Of a DNA stretch of 64,000 nt, positions 8,007-16,755 are shown one piece after another. The stretch covers positions 186,001-250,000 of the forward strand of contig NZ_CAMQSF010000001.1 in assembly GCF_947036865.1 (NCBI RefSeq), written 5' to 3'. This DNA is from an uncultured Caulobacter sp. GTDB lineage: Bacteria > Pseudomonadota > Alphaproteobacteria > Caulobacterales > Caulobacteraceae. Under the pieces are notes generated by a model, which saw nothing but the letters and a program-made list of their open reading frames with translations, was not told the DNA's origin and did not search any database. How positions within the stretch are numbered: the first letter of the stretch is position 1; each line of letters opens with the position of its first letter. A program made the translations under genes and the position numbers.

Positions 8007-11000
8007 CTAGAAGCGGTAGCGGGCGCCGAGCAGGAAGCGGCGGTCGAGTTCCTGAGCGAACCACAGCTCGTTTTCGTCGCGAGCATAGGTGCGCAGGTGT
8101 TCGTTGGTCAGGTTGATGCCTTCCAGCGAGATGGCCAGCTTCGGCGTCACGTCGTACGAGACGCTGAAGTCGACCTGGCCGAACGGCTCGACATTGACCG
8201 GATTGTGCCCGCCGCCGCGGTTGGTGGCTTGCAGGAACCGGTCACGCCAGTTGTAGGCCAGACGCGCGGAGATCCCGTGCTTGTCGTAGATCAGCGTGGC
8301 GTTGGCCGTGTCCGACAGGCCCAGCAGCGCGAACTGGTCCTCGTCGGGATTGGCCGCGTTGTCGAAGCCGATATCCCCGCGCACCAGCGTATAGGCCCCC
8401 GCGACGCCAAGACCCGTATCGCCGAAGAAGTGCTGCGCGGCGATTTCGAAGCCGTGGATCTTGCCGGTCTTGTTGTTGATCGGCTTGGAGACCTGGAAGT
8501 TATACAGGGCGTCGCTGCTGTTGGGCGTGATGTCCACCGCCGCCAGGATCTGGTCGGCGAAGGCCTGGTTCAGGTCGCCGCCGGCGATGCGGTTGGCTTG
8601 GTACTGAGCCGTCGCCGCCGCCACCGAGCCGGTCTGCTGGATCAGCGCCGTCATGGTGAACAGGTTCACGTCGGTCTGGCTGGCGCCGATCGTCGCCAGG
8701 GCCGCCTTGGCCGCCGCCGAACGGCTGCCCGGCCCGGCGGCGCTGGCGTCGCGCAGACCGAACAGGTTCTGCATCTGCGTGCCGGTGCCGACGAAGTTGC
8801 TCACCTGCTTGTCGAAGAAGCCGACCGAGATGTAGCTGCCGGGCTTGTAGTACCACTCCAGCGAGACGTCGACGTTGTCCGAGATCAGGGGCGCCAGGCT
8901 GGGGTTGCCGCTCTTGCCCAGCGGAATGCCGCCGTTGGCGGTCGGACGGTTCGGCTGATCCACCGACGCCGAGGCGAAGAGGTTGCCGTACTCGGGCCGC
9001 GCGATGGTGCGGCTGAACGAGAAGCGGCCCGTCAGGTTGCTCCGCAGATCGACGCGGAAGTCCATCGACGGCAGCAGGTTGTGGTAGCTGCCCTTGCCCG
9101 AGACCGGCTGATAGGTGTTGCCGGTGAGAACGCTGAAGTCGTTGTCCGCCGTCCAGAGGATGTTGGCGGGAACGCGGACCAGCGAGGTCGAGGTGGTCTT
9201 GGTGGTCTCGTAGCGGAGGCCGGTGACCAGTTCGGTCGGCATGCCCGCCAGCTCGGACTTCCAGGTGACCTGCGCATAGGCCGCCGCGATGTTTTCCTTG
9301 ACCCGATTGTCGTCCTGACCGGTGACGTTGATCGGGTTCGTGGCCTTATAGGCCGCCGACAGCGCGTTGTAGAGATCCAGGGCGTTGGCGCGGAACGACA
9401 CCAGGCCCGGGCCGCTCTGGTTGGGATTGAAGTCCTTGAACTGGCAGGCCAGGCAGAACTGCTGGATCAGGCTGCCCGCGTACTTCTGCACGTCGCCCGG
9501 CGAGGAAATGCCCCAGGTGCCCAGGTCCTGCTGCGTCGACGTGGCGGTCTGGATCATCGTGGACGTGCGGTAGTCGACCCCGAAATCGAAGCGGCTGCCG
9601 TTGTCGTCGAGGTCCCAGCGGCCGTCGAGGCGGATTTCCTTCAGATCCTGCCGCTGACGCTCGGCCCAGGTGCGGGCCACCTGGCTGCCCAGATCGCCGG
9701 CGTCGAGCTTGCCGTTGCCGTTTCCGCGAGGGGCGGCGTCATTGATCGTGAAGGTCTGGATCGGGATCGCGCCGCTGTAGTCCACCTGGTGCGACGCGAT
9801 GACCGGCGCGCCGATCGAGACGGCGGTCGTGCTGGCGCCGTTCGGCGCGTTCGGCCGGCTGTCGGCCTTCGAGATGTGGCCGTCCAGGGTCAGCTTGAAC
9901 TTGTCGGTGACGTTCCAGTCGGCGTTCAGGCCGACCGACTTCAGCGTGTCCTTGGTCCCCCGATACTGCTGCTCGAAGCCCATGTCCTTGGTGCCGCTGA
10001 GCGTTTCCTGGGTCAGGACCGACGTCGCGATGACCGGGTTCGTGTCGAAGACGACCCTGTTGAACGGACGGTTGAACCAGTTGGTGCTGTCGTTGCGACG
10101 CTCGAACTGCTTGTTCTCGGCGTAGAGGCCGTCCAGCGTCACCGTCAGGTTCTCGGTCGGACGATACTGCACCGAGCCCTGGCCGTTGATCCGCTCACGT
10201 TCGCCCTGGGCGAAGTGGTAGCGGCTGTCGTTCGGGATCGCCACCAGGGTGTTGGGATTGCTGGGCGCGTTGGTGATCTGGGTCGCGCCGCCGGCGCGGA
10301 CGAAGCCGTTCGCCGGGTCGTTGAACTGGGCGAAGGTGCGGATGTTCCAGTCGTTGGACGTGGCCGAGCGGCTGGTGAAATCGCGCTTCTGATAGCTGCC
10401 GAACAGGGTGACGCCGAACTTCTCGCCGTCATCGACCCAGTTCACCAGGCCCGAGACTTCCGGCGTGAACTTGCCGCCGAAGCTGTCGACCTTCTTGTCC
10501 ATGCTGGTGTCGTAGACGCCCTTGACGCCGACGCTGCCGGTCAGGCCCGGCTTGCCGTCCAGGGGCCGGCGCGTCTTGACGTTGATGGCGGCGCCGATGC
10601 CGCCCGACGGCACGGCCGCGCGGCCGGTCTTGTAGACCTCCAGCGTGGTCACGCCTTCCGAGGCGAGATTGGAGAAGTCGAACGAGCGGCTGGTGCCCGC
10701 CGTGACGTCCGCCGACTGGTCGCCGCCGATCACGGACACCCGGGCGGTCGGCATGGAGCGACCGTTCAGGGTCACCAGGTTGAAGCTGGGACCAAAGCCG
10801 CGGACCGTGACCTGGGAGCCTTCGCCGTTGGTGCGGTCGATGGACACGCCGGTGATCCGCTGCAGGGATTCGGCGAGGTTGGTGTCCGGGAACTTGCCGA
10901 TGTCCTCGGCCGAGATGGCGTCGACCACCCCGCTGTTGGCGCGCTTGATCTGGATCGACCGTTCCAGCGAAGCGCGAATGCCGGTGATGATGACCTGATC

Positions 11001-11105
11001 GACCGTAGTGTCCTGCGATTGCCGCGCCAGCACCGGGCTGGCGAACATGGCCGCCGTGATGGCGACGCAAGAGGCAGACGCGTGCAAGCGACGAAGCCGC
11101 TTCAT
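8007..11105 (-). CDS. TonB-dependent receptor, Caulobacter/Xanthomonas type
   Basis: The 1032-aa protein starts with a signal peptide cleaved near residue 28 (V-L-A-R). A TonB-box-like segment with V-I-I-T-G follows, then a plug domain with F-P-D-T-N-L-A-E-S-L-Q and G-F-G-P-S-F-N, and a long beta-barrel ending in the outer-membrane signature R-Y-R-F. Its length and plug sequence fit the expanded receptor family (TIGR01782-like) used by Caulobacter for sugars and other nutrients rather than siderophores. A strong AGGGGGAA precedes the ATG. It heads a locus with sapC, cupin and halogenase-like genes; the upstream region holds two LacI-type operator-like palindromes. The ligand is unknown. Confidence 0.93.
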   Translation of the reverse strand: MKRLRRLHASASCVAITAAMFASPVLARQSQDTTVDQVIITGIRASLERSIQIKRANSGVVDAISAEDIGKFPDTNLAESLQRITGVSIDRTNGEGSQVTVRGFGPSFNLVTLNGRSMPTARVSVIGGDQSADVTAGTSRSFDFSNLASEGVTTLEVYKTGRAAVPSGGIGAAINVKTRRPLDGKPGLTGSVGVKGVYDTSMDKKVDSFGGKFTPEVSGLVNWVDDGEKFGVTLFGSYQKRDFTSRSATSNDWNIRTFAQFNDPANGFVRAGGATQITNAPSNPNTLVAIPNDSRYHFAQGERERINGQGSVQYRPTENLTVTLDGLYAENKQFERRNDSTNWFNRPFNRVVFDTNPVIATSVLTQETLSGTKDMGFEQQYRGTKDTLKSVGLNADWNVTDKFKLTLDGHISKADSRPNAPNGASTTAVSIGAPVIASHQVDYSGAIPIQTFTINDAAPRGNGNGKLDAGDLGSQVARTWAERQRQDLKEIRLDGRWDLDDNGSRFDFGVDYRTSTMIQTATSTQQDLGTWGISSPGDVQKYAGSLIQQFCLACQFKDFNPNQSGPGLVSFRANALDLYNALSAAYKATNPINVTGQDDNRVKENIAAAYAQVTWKSELAGMPTELVTGLRYETTKTTSTSLVRVPANILWTADNDFSVLTGNTYQPVSGKGSYHNLLPSMDFRVDLRSNLTGRFSFSRTIARPEYGNLFASASVDQPNRPTANGGIPLGKSGNPSLAPLISDNVDVSLEWYYKPGSYISVGFFDKQVSNFVGTGTQMQNLFGLRDASAAGPGSRSAAAKAALATIGASQTDVNLFTMTALIQQTGSVAAATAQYQANRIAGGDLNQAFADQILAAVDITPNSSDALYNFQVSKPINNKTGKIHGFEIAAQHFFGDTGLGVAGAYTLVRGDIGFDNAANPDEDQFALLGLSDTANATLIYDKHGISARLAYNWRDRFLQATNRGGGHNPVNVEPFGQVDFSVSYDVTPKLAISLEGINLTNEHLRTYARDENELWFAQELDRRFLLGARYRF

Positions 11106-11426
11106 AGCCGTTCCCCCTAATCTAGCCCTTCTCTAGGGCGGTGTTTTTGTTTCAAGCCGGAAACATTTCCGACCGATCTTTCGAACTCCCGGTCCCCGGA
11201 AACAACCAGGGCAAGAGAGGCTAGTTAGCGGTAACATCGGTCACGGACCGCCGCAATGGCAAATTGACAGCGCTAGCAATCTTTTTTCAAGCGCTTTTTT
11301 CGGCAACTGGTCCTGAAATTTGACCGCCAGGGACGATCGGGGCGCGACGCCGCGAAATCGCCGCCTTCCAAGGGTCGCGGCGAAGTTGTCGGGGATTGCG
11401 CGGGTGTAACCGAGGTCGACCTGGCG
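11106..11426 (-). promoter_or_regulatory. Promoter region of TonB receptor with two LacI-type operator candidates
   Basis: This 321-base gap holds no gene. GTTAGCGGTAAC (11224-11235) and TTGACAGCGCTAGCAA (11264-11279) are imperfect palindromes around a CG-rich centre, like operators of LacI/GalR regulators in Caulobacter. Their centres are 42 bases apart, about four helical turns, which would suit looping. Closer to the receptor start, GCCCT/AGGGC (11124-11138) can form a leader hairpin just before the ribosome binding site. A T-rich run near 11281-11300 lies next to the second palindrome. I could not fix the -35/-10 elements. Confidence 0.5.
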
Positions 11427-12716
11427 TCAGTCCCCGGTCGCCAGCACCACCACCATCGCCAGGGTCGCCGCGGCCATCACGGCCGTCGCCAGCCAGCCGA
11501 AGGTCTTCATCAACGGCCCGGCGATGAACCGTCCCATCTGATCGCGCCGCGAGACCACCAGCATCAGCACCACCATCATCGGGGCGGCGATGACCCCGTT
11601 GATCACGGCGCTCCAGAACAGCGCCTTGATCGGATCGATTCGAAGGAGGTCGATCGCCACGCCCAGCACCGTGGCCGCTCCGATCACGGCATAGAAGCCG
11701 ACCGCCTCCCAAGGCTTGTGGTCGAGGCCGCAGGACCAGCCCCGTGTCTCGCCCACCGCATAGGCGGCCGAACCGGCCAGGACAGGCACCGACAGCAGAC
11801 CGGTCCCGACGATGCCGAGCGCGAACAGCAGGAAGGCGAACTTGCCGGCGGCGGGCTCAAGCGCTCGGGCCGCGTCGGCCGCCGTGCCGATCTGGTGCTG
11901 GCCGCTGGCGTGCAGGGTGGCGGCGGTCGCGATCATGATGGCCAGGGCGATCAGGTTCGACACCGCCATGCCGAAGAAGGTGTCCAGGCGCAGGCGCTTG
12001 AGCTCCGGTCGGGCCTGGCTCGGCGCCTGTTTCAACGGCTTGGCCTTCGGATCGTGGGCGACCTCCTCGACCTCCTGGGCCGACTGCCAGAAGAACAGAT
12101 ACGGACTGATCGTGGTGCCGAAGACCGCGACGATCGTGGTGATCGCCTCCTTCGACCCGAACAGGCGCGGATCGGGGATGAACAGTCCGCGCGCGACCGC
12201 GGTCCAGTCCAGCTTCACGACCAGGGCCACGGCGACATAGGCGAACAGCACCAGGGTCAGCCACTTCAGGATACGGACGTATTTCTTGTAGGGCACGAAC
12301 ATCTGCAGCAGCAGCGAAGCCAAGGCGAAGCCGATGGTGAACAGGTGCGCGCCCCCGCCCGCCAGCAACTGGCCGGCCGCGCCCATCGCCGCGAGGTCCG
12401 CGCCGATATTGATCGTATTGGCCGCGAACAGCAGCGCGACCAGCCCCGTCACCGCCCAAGGCGGGATCACCGCGGCCATGTTCCGCGCCAGGCCCTGGCC
12501 GGTCACTCGACCGATCTGGCCGCTGACCAGCTGGATCGCGCTCATCAGCGGATAGGTCAGCAGAAGCGTCCAGAGCAGGCCGTAGCCGAACCGCGCCCCG
12601 GTCTGCGAATAGGTGGCGATGCCGCTGGGATCGTCGTCGGCCGCGCCGGTGACCAGGCCCGGTCCCAGTTGCTCGAACAGCGCGATCGATCGGATCCGGC
12701 GGCGCAGGCTGGTCAT
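11427..12716 (-). CDS. NRAMP-superfamily metal transporter, atypical motifs
   Basis: The 429-aa protein has about eleven membrane segments. Its first transmembrane segment reads D-P-S-G-I-A-T-Y where manganese/iron NRAMPs have D-P-G-N. The segment corresponding to the TM6 M-P-H-N motif reads S-P-Y-L, so the metal-coordinating methionine is missing. It therefore belongs to the NRAMP superfamily but probably not to the classical Mn/Fe group; magnesium-type or uncharacterised NRAMP relatives are options. It follows the CDF gene by 10 bases on the same strand, suggesting a shared metal-homeostasis transcript. Confidence 0.85.
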   Translation of the reverse strand: MTSLRRRIRSIALFEQLGPGLVTGAADDDPSGIATYSQTGARFGYGLLWTLLLTYPLMSAIQLVSGQIGRVTGQGLARNMAAVIPPWAVTGLVALLFAANTINIGADLAAMGAAGQLLAGGGAHLFTIGFALASLLLQMFVPYKKYVRILKWLTLVLFAYVAVALVVKLDWTAVARGLFIPDPRLFGSKEAITTIVAVFGTTISPYLFFWQSAQEVEEVAHDPKAKPLKQAPSQARPELKRLRLDTFFGMAVSNLIALAIMIATAATLHASGQHQIGTAADAARALEPAAGKFAFLLFALGIVGTGLLSVPVLAGSAAYAVGETRGWSCGLDHKPWEAVGFYAVIGAATVLGVAIDLLRIDPIKALFWSAVINGVIAAPMMVVLMLVVSRRDQMGRFIAGPLMKTFGWLATAVMAAATLAMVVVLATGD

Positions 12717-12726
12717 GCGAAGCTCG

Positions 12727-13680
12727 CTAGGCGGTCTGAGTTTCGAGGGATCGGGCGTAGGCGTCGCGCGCCCGGCCGGAGCGGACGAAGACCCGGGTGA
12801 TGCGGGCGTCGACCGCGCGGATGGCGGCGGCGAACTCGTCGGCGGCGTTCTCGATCTCGCCGGCGGTCAGGGCGTCCTTGAAGTCGAGCGTCACGCCCAG
12901 CAGGATCTCGCGCGGCCCCAGGTGCATCGACAGCACCTCGATGACGGTCTCGACGCGCGGATCCTCCGCGATCACCTGGCGCACGGCCGAGACGATCCGG
13001 GGCGAGGCGGCCTCGCCGGTCAGCAGGCTGCGGGTCTCGTTGGCCAGGAAGATCGCCACCACCACCAGCAGCAGGCCAATGGCCATCGACGCCGCGCCGT
13101 CGGCCCAGGCCAGCCCGACGGACGAGCCGGCGACGCCCAGCGCGGCCACGGCCAGGCCCGCCAGAGCCGCGCCGTCCTCCAGCAACACCGCGAAGACCGA
13201 GGGGTCCTTGCTGCGCCGCAGGGCGGTCAGGAACGGCGCGTCGCCGCGCGAGACCTTGAACTCCTTCCAGGCGACGACGAACGAGCCGCCCTCGAACAGC
13301 GCCGCCAGGCCAATGACCAGGAAATTGATCCAGGGGCGGGCCATCGGCTCGGGATGGCGGACCTTCAGCCAGCCCTCATAGATCGAGAAGGCGCCGCCCA
13401 GGGCGAAGATCAGCAGCGCCACCACGAAGGCCCAGAAATAGAGCTCCATGCCGTAGCCGAACGGATGGGTCGGACTGGGCGGCCGCGCCGCGCGACGCAG
13501 GCCCAGCAGCAGCAAGCCCTGGTTGCCGGTGTCGACGGTCGAGTGGATCGCCTCGGTCAGCATGGCCGACGAGCCGGTCAGCAGGAAGGCGACGAGCTTG
13601 GTCGCCGCGATGGCCAGGTTGCCGGCCAGCGCCGCGTAGACGACGGTCGCGGAGCTGTTGCGGGGTCCGGTGGCGGCCAT
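12727..13680 (-). CDS. Cation diffusion facilitator (CDF) family transporter
   Basis: The start is ATG 13680, giving 317 aa; upstream in-frame sequence looks non-coding. The CDF pattern is clear: a TM2 with H-S-T-V-D-T, six hydrophobic segments, a TM5 with L-E-D-G-A-A and a C-terminal cytoplasmic domain of about 90 residues ending at T-A. CDF proteins exchange divalent cations such as Zn, Fe or Mn for protons across the inner membrane, normally for export. It is the first gene of a two-gene run with the NRAMP-like transporter. Metal choice cannot be assigned. Confidence 0.85.
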   Translation of the reverse strand: MAATGPRNSSATVVYAALAGNLAIAATKLVAFLLTGSSAMLTEAIHSTVDTGNQGLLLLGLRRAARPPSPTHPFGYGMELYFWAFVVALLIFALGGAFSIYEGWLKVRHPEPMARPWINFLVIGLAALFEGGSFVVAWKEFKVSRGDAPFLTALRRSKDPSVFAVLLEDGAALAGLAVAALGVAGSSVGLAWADGAASMAIGLLLVVVAIFLANETRSLLTGEAASPRIVSAVRQVIAEDPRVETVIEVLSMHLGPREILLGVTLDFKDALTAGEIENAADEFAAAIRAVDARITRVFVRSGRARDAYARSLETQTA

Positions 13681-13870
13681 GGGGCCTGAACGTGGCCTTA
13701 CGGCTCGGCGTTCCGCGAAGCTTGCAAATCGGCGCCGTGGCCAGGCGCGCGGGTGGCCAGGCCGTCGCGCGCAACATTGGACATTCCGCGCGACCTGACC
13801 CCGCCCGCCACGTTGCCTTCGAGGCGAGGAAGAGCGCGCCGTCGGCGCCGCCATCGACAGGGAGCCTGCC

Positions 13871-14518
13871 ATGTCCATCATCGACAAGGTCATCGGCGCG
13901 GTCACGCCGCCGGAATCCGACGAAGCCCGCGCCGAGGCCACCGCCAAGGCCCGCGCCGCGGCGACGCCCGGCGATTGGCTGTCGCTGGCTCTGGAGCATC
14001 ACGGCCAGATACGCGCGGCCTTCGAGGCCGCCCGCGCGGCCAGTCCCGGCGAGAGCCGCGTGGCGGCGATGCGCGCCCTGGCCACCGTGCTCAACGGCCA
14101 CAGCCTGGCCGAGGAAGTCGTCCTCTATCCGGCCCTGGCCAAGGTCGGCGAGAAGGCGCACGCCGGCATGGCCTATACCGAGCAGACCACCGCCAAGATG
14201 CAGATGGCCGAGCTGGAGCGCATCGACCCCGCCGGCGAGGCCTGGGGCGACAAGCTCGAACACATTCGCGGCGCGGTGCTGCACCACATGTTCGAGGAAG
14301 AAGGAAGCTGGTTCCTGGAGCTGAAGGAGAAGGCCGAGGATCAGGACTTCCTCAGCCGCCGCTTCTCGGAGGAATACAGGCGCTACGTCTTCGGCGTCGC
14401 GGAGAGCCCCGCCGCGCCCGCGGCCGAGAACGATCTCGAAGAGGTCGGCCGCAACGACGCCGGACCGCTTCAGCTGGGCGACCAGACGCGGGACGAGGCC
14501 GACCGTCCCGCCTTCTGA
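13871..14518 (+). CDS. Hemerythrin HHE domain protein
   Basis: The 215-aa soluble protein has the four-helix hemerythrin pattern with candidate di-iron ligands H43/H44, H77 and E81 (H-S-L-A-E-E), H97, H138/H139 and E143 (H-H-M-F-E-E-E). Residues after about 185 form an Ala/Glu-rich tail. Bacterial hemerythrins bind oxygen or NO or buffer iron. It is transcribed away from the CDF/NRAMP pair across a 190-base gap, which fits a shared metal or oxidative-stress context, though no operator is obvious. Confidence 0.85.
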   Translation: MSIIDKVIGAVTPPESDEARAEATAKARAAATPGDWLSLALEHHGQIRAAFEAARAASPGESRVAAMRALATVLNGHSLAEEVVLYPALAKVGEKAHAGMAYTEQTTAKMQMAELERIDPAGEAWGDKLEHIRGAVLHHMFEEEGSWFLELKEKAEDQDFLSRRFSEEYRRYVFGVAESPAAPAAENDLEEVGRNDAGPLQLGDQTRDEADRPAF

Positions 14519-14528
14519 TCCGGAGAAG

Positions 14529-15638
14529 CTATTTCGGCGTGACCCGGTAGAGCCCGCCGGACGCGTCGTCCTCCAGCATCCACAGCGCGCCGTCGGGGGC
14601 GACCTCGACGTCGCGGACGCGGAAGCCGACGTTCCAGCGTTCGGCGCCCTCCGCGCTGGCGCCCTTCACGATCACGCGGTTCAAGGTCTTGCTGCCCAGC
14701 CCGCTGATCAGGGCCGAACCCTTCCATTGCGGGAACATCTTGCCGCCGTAGAAGATCAGGTTCCCCGGCGCGATCACCGGGGTCCAGTACAGCGCCGGCT
14801 TGCGCAGATCCGGCCGCGTGTCGGGGCTGGGGATCGGCACGCCGTTGTAGTTCACCGCATAGGCGACCAGCGGCCAGCCATAGTTCTTGCCGGGCTCGAT
14901 CAGGTTCAGCTCGTCGCCGCCGCGCGGGCCATGCTCGACCTCCCACAGACGCCCGTCCGGCGCGAAGGCCAGGCCATAGGGCGTCCTGTGGCCAGTGCTC
15001 CAGGTCTCGGCGGGCGTCTGGTTCGGGCCCGGAAAGGCGTAGGTCCTGACGACCGGGGCGGACTTGGCCTTCTCGGTGTCGGACGGCGGGTCGATGATCG
15101 GAACGCTGGCCGCGCCGGTCTTGCCGGCCATTGGATTGCCAGGCGCGGGCTTGCCGTCGAGAGTGAGCCGCAGGATCTTGCCCAGCGGCTGGTTCGGATC
15201 CTGGGCCGGCGTCATCCGCTGGCGCTCGCCGACGGTCAGGAACAGAAACTTGCCGTCGGGCGAAAACGCCACCTGCGCTCCGAACTGGCCGCCCTTGCCG
15301 CCCGCGCCGTCGCGCCAGATGACCTTCAGCCCGTCCAGGCTGGCGCCGTCCTTGGCCAGGGTCAGCTTGGCCCGCGCCAGGGCCAGGCCCGATCCGCCCT
15401 CGCCCGGTTCGGCATAGGTCAGATAGACGGCATGGTCCGTCGCGTAGCGCGGCGACAGATAGACCCCGAGCAGGCCGCCCTGCCCGCGCGCCGCCACCGC
15501 CGGGACATTGGCGATCTTGGTCTTCTCGCCGCCTTGCGTGACCAGCCACAGATCGCCCGGCTTCTCGGTGATCAGCATGCGGCCGTCCGGCAGGAAGGCG
15601 ATGCGCCACGGCGTGTTCAGCGTCGCGACCTTGGTCAA
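14529..15638 (-). CDS. PQQ-type glucose/sorbosone dehydrogenase, signal peptide lost
   Basis: The 369-aa frame matches the soluble PQQ-dependent sugar dehydrogenase family: N-T-P-W-R-I-A-F-L-P-D-G-R at the start, G-L-L-G-V, then E-V-E-H-G-P-R-G-G-D-E-L-N and N-Y-G-W-P as conserved six-bladed propeller motifs. Such enzymes are normally exported, but no signal peptide remains in this frame; the only start is TTG 15638. Immediately upstream the same DNA encodes, in another frame, a signal peptide and one EF-hand. The two look joined by a deletion or a single-base frameshift. The enzyme may be inactive, cytoplasmic, or part of a fused protein if the shift is an error. Confidence 0.75.
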   Translation of the reverse strand: MTKVATLNTPWRIAFLPDGRMLITEKPGDLWLVTQGGEKTKIANVPAVAARGQGGLLGVYLSPRYATDHAVYLTYAEPGEGGSGLALARAKLTLAKDGASLDGLKVIWRDGAGGKGGQFGAQVAFSPDGKFLFLTVGERQRMTPAQDPNQPLGKILRLTLDGKPAPGNPMAGKTGAASVPIIDPPSDTEKAKSAPVVRTYAFPGPNQTPAETWSTGHRTPYGLAFAPDGRLWEVEHGPRGGDELNLIEPGKNYGWPLVAYAVNYNGVPIPSPDTRPDLRKPALYWTPVIAPGNLIFYGGKMFPQWKGSALISGLGSKTLNRVIVKGASAEGAERWNVGFRVRDVEVAPDGALWMLEDDASGGLYRVTPK

Positions 15639-15649
15639 GACGAACGGCA

Positions 15650-15804
15650 GGCTCGCGGGTCGCGGCGAATTCGTCCTTGGTGACGACGCCGTCGCCGTTC
15701 TGGTCCTGCTCCTTGATGAAAGTGTCCCGGTCGTGCGAAGCGGCCTGGGCCGAACCGGCCAGGGCGGCGATGCAGAGCGCGGCGAGGATCGAGCGAGTCT
15801 TCAT
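15650..15804 (-). pseudogene. EF-hand protein, 5' fragment fused out of frame to the dehydrogenase
   Basis: From ATG 15804 the frame gives a signal peptide (A-G-S-A-Q-A cleavage), then one EF-hand loop D-Q-N-G-D-G-V-V-T-K-D-E and a helix start. After about codon 51 (near 15650) family-like sequence stops and dehydrogenase sequence continues in a different frame, although this frame stays open to 14470 by chance. Typical Caulobacter proteins of this kind carry two or more EF-hands in about 80-110 residues. It begins 8 bases after the DUF4198 stop, so it was the second gene of that operon. Confidence 0.6.
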
Positions 15805-15812
15805 GGGATGTC

Positions 15813-16598
15813 CTACCGGAGAGATTCGATGGTCAGGGCGTAGGTGAAGCTTTGACCCGGCTGTCCCGCGCCGGCGGGCGCCACGCGATAGCGGGTCTGG
15901 AGGTGATAGGCGCCGGGTCGATCGACCTTGATCGTGAAGCGGCCCCTGACGTCGCTGGCGACGGTGCTCGGCGCGGGCTTGGCGTCCGCATAGGGATCGA
16001 CGGCGGCGCTGAGGGTGACGGGCTGATGGGCCAGGGGCTTGCCGTCGAACAGCACCTCGAAGACGGCGTCCCGTCCGGCGACGATCTTGCTCGGGTGGGT
16101 GATGGGGTGGAATTCCAGCCCCTTGCCGATCGGCGCCAGGGCCGCGTCGCTGGGCGCACCTTGCGTCACATAGACCTCGGCCAGGGTCAGGCTTTGCATG
16201 TCGACGGCGTCAGGCGGAGCCTTGTCGACCTCGAAGAACTTCCACTCGCCATTGACCAGCGCGGCCTTGGCCGTGCGGCCAGCGCGCTGGCCGGTGGTGA
16301 TGCGGTAGGTCCCGGGCTTGTCGACCGGCGCCTCGAAGACGGCGACTTCGCTCAGATAGGTCGGGCGCAGCGGCGCGCGGGCGCCGTCGGGGCCGATCAC
16401 CGCGTAGCCGTCGGACTTCATCACCACTTCGGGCGTGAAGAAGTCCTCGGTGAACGCGCCTTGCACTGTGACGACCTTGCGGTCGGTGACGTCGAAGACG
16501 GTGGGCAGCAAGTACGGCGAGTGAGCCTGGGCGGCGGGGACCGCCAGGGCCAACAGCAAGGCGCCGCCCAGCAGGCCGGCGCGAAGAGAACGGATCAT
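15813..16598 (-). CDS. DUF4198 domain periplasmic protein
   Basis: The 261-aa protein (start ATG 16598) has a signal peptide ending in A-Q-A, followed at once by H-S-P-Y-L-L-P, the usual histidine-containing start of mature DUF4198 proteins. The remainder alternates beta-strands with a conserved F-x-V-L-F-D-G-K-P-L segment typical of an Ig-like fold. DUF4198 proteins are commonly found beside TonB receptors and metal uptake genes; no reaction is known. It diverges from the heme-type TonB receptor, with iron-box-like dyads between, suggesting co-regulation by iron. Confidence 0.78.
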   Translation of the reverse strand: MIRSLRAGLLGGALLLALAVPAAQAHSPYLLPTVFDVTDRKVVTVQGAFTEDFFTPEVVMKSDGYAVIGPDGARAPLRPTYLSEVAVFEAPVDKPGTYRITTGQRAGRTAKAALVNGEWKFFEVDKAPPDAVDMQSLTLAEVYVTQGAPSDAALAPIGKGLEFHPITHPSKIVAGRDAVFEVLFDGKPLAHQPVTLSAAVDPYADAKPAPSTVASDVRGRFTIKVDRPGAYHLQTRYRVAPAGAGQPGQSFTYALTIESLR

Positions 16599-16644
16599 CG
16601 AGCATACCCCAGTCGCCGCTCCAACCGCGGCGCCCCTCGAGATA

Positions 16645-16736
16645 TTGCGATTAGTTCTGAGAATCAATTGCAAATAGCTTGACCGCGTCGACGGCCCTCT
16701 TTAGGCCGACGCCATCAAGTTGCGAATAAGTCGCAA
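16645..16736. promoter_or_regulatory. Divergent iron-box (Fur-like) region
   Basis: Two dyads lie between the divergent DUF4198 and TonB receptor genes. TTGCGAATAAGTCGCAA (16720-16736) is a perfect inverted repeat with TTGCGA/TCGCAA arms. A 29-base interrupted dyad (16645-16673) runs from TTGCGATTAG through TTCTGAGAA to CAATTGCAA, with 13 of 17 positions matching between half-sites. Both resemble Fur boxes. The right-hand dyad lies 20 bases before the receptor start codon, where repressor binding would block transcription or initiation. Confidence 0.6.
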
Positions 16737-16755
16737 AAACTATCGAGGGATATCG

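Noticed and set aside
7467-11120. 1217-codon open frame on the plus strand opposite the TonB receptor and sapC
   Set aside because: The receptor frame has signal peptide, plug and barrel motifs; the opposite frame is a long Arg/Gln/Ala-rich shadow that crosses two real genes and a hairpin.
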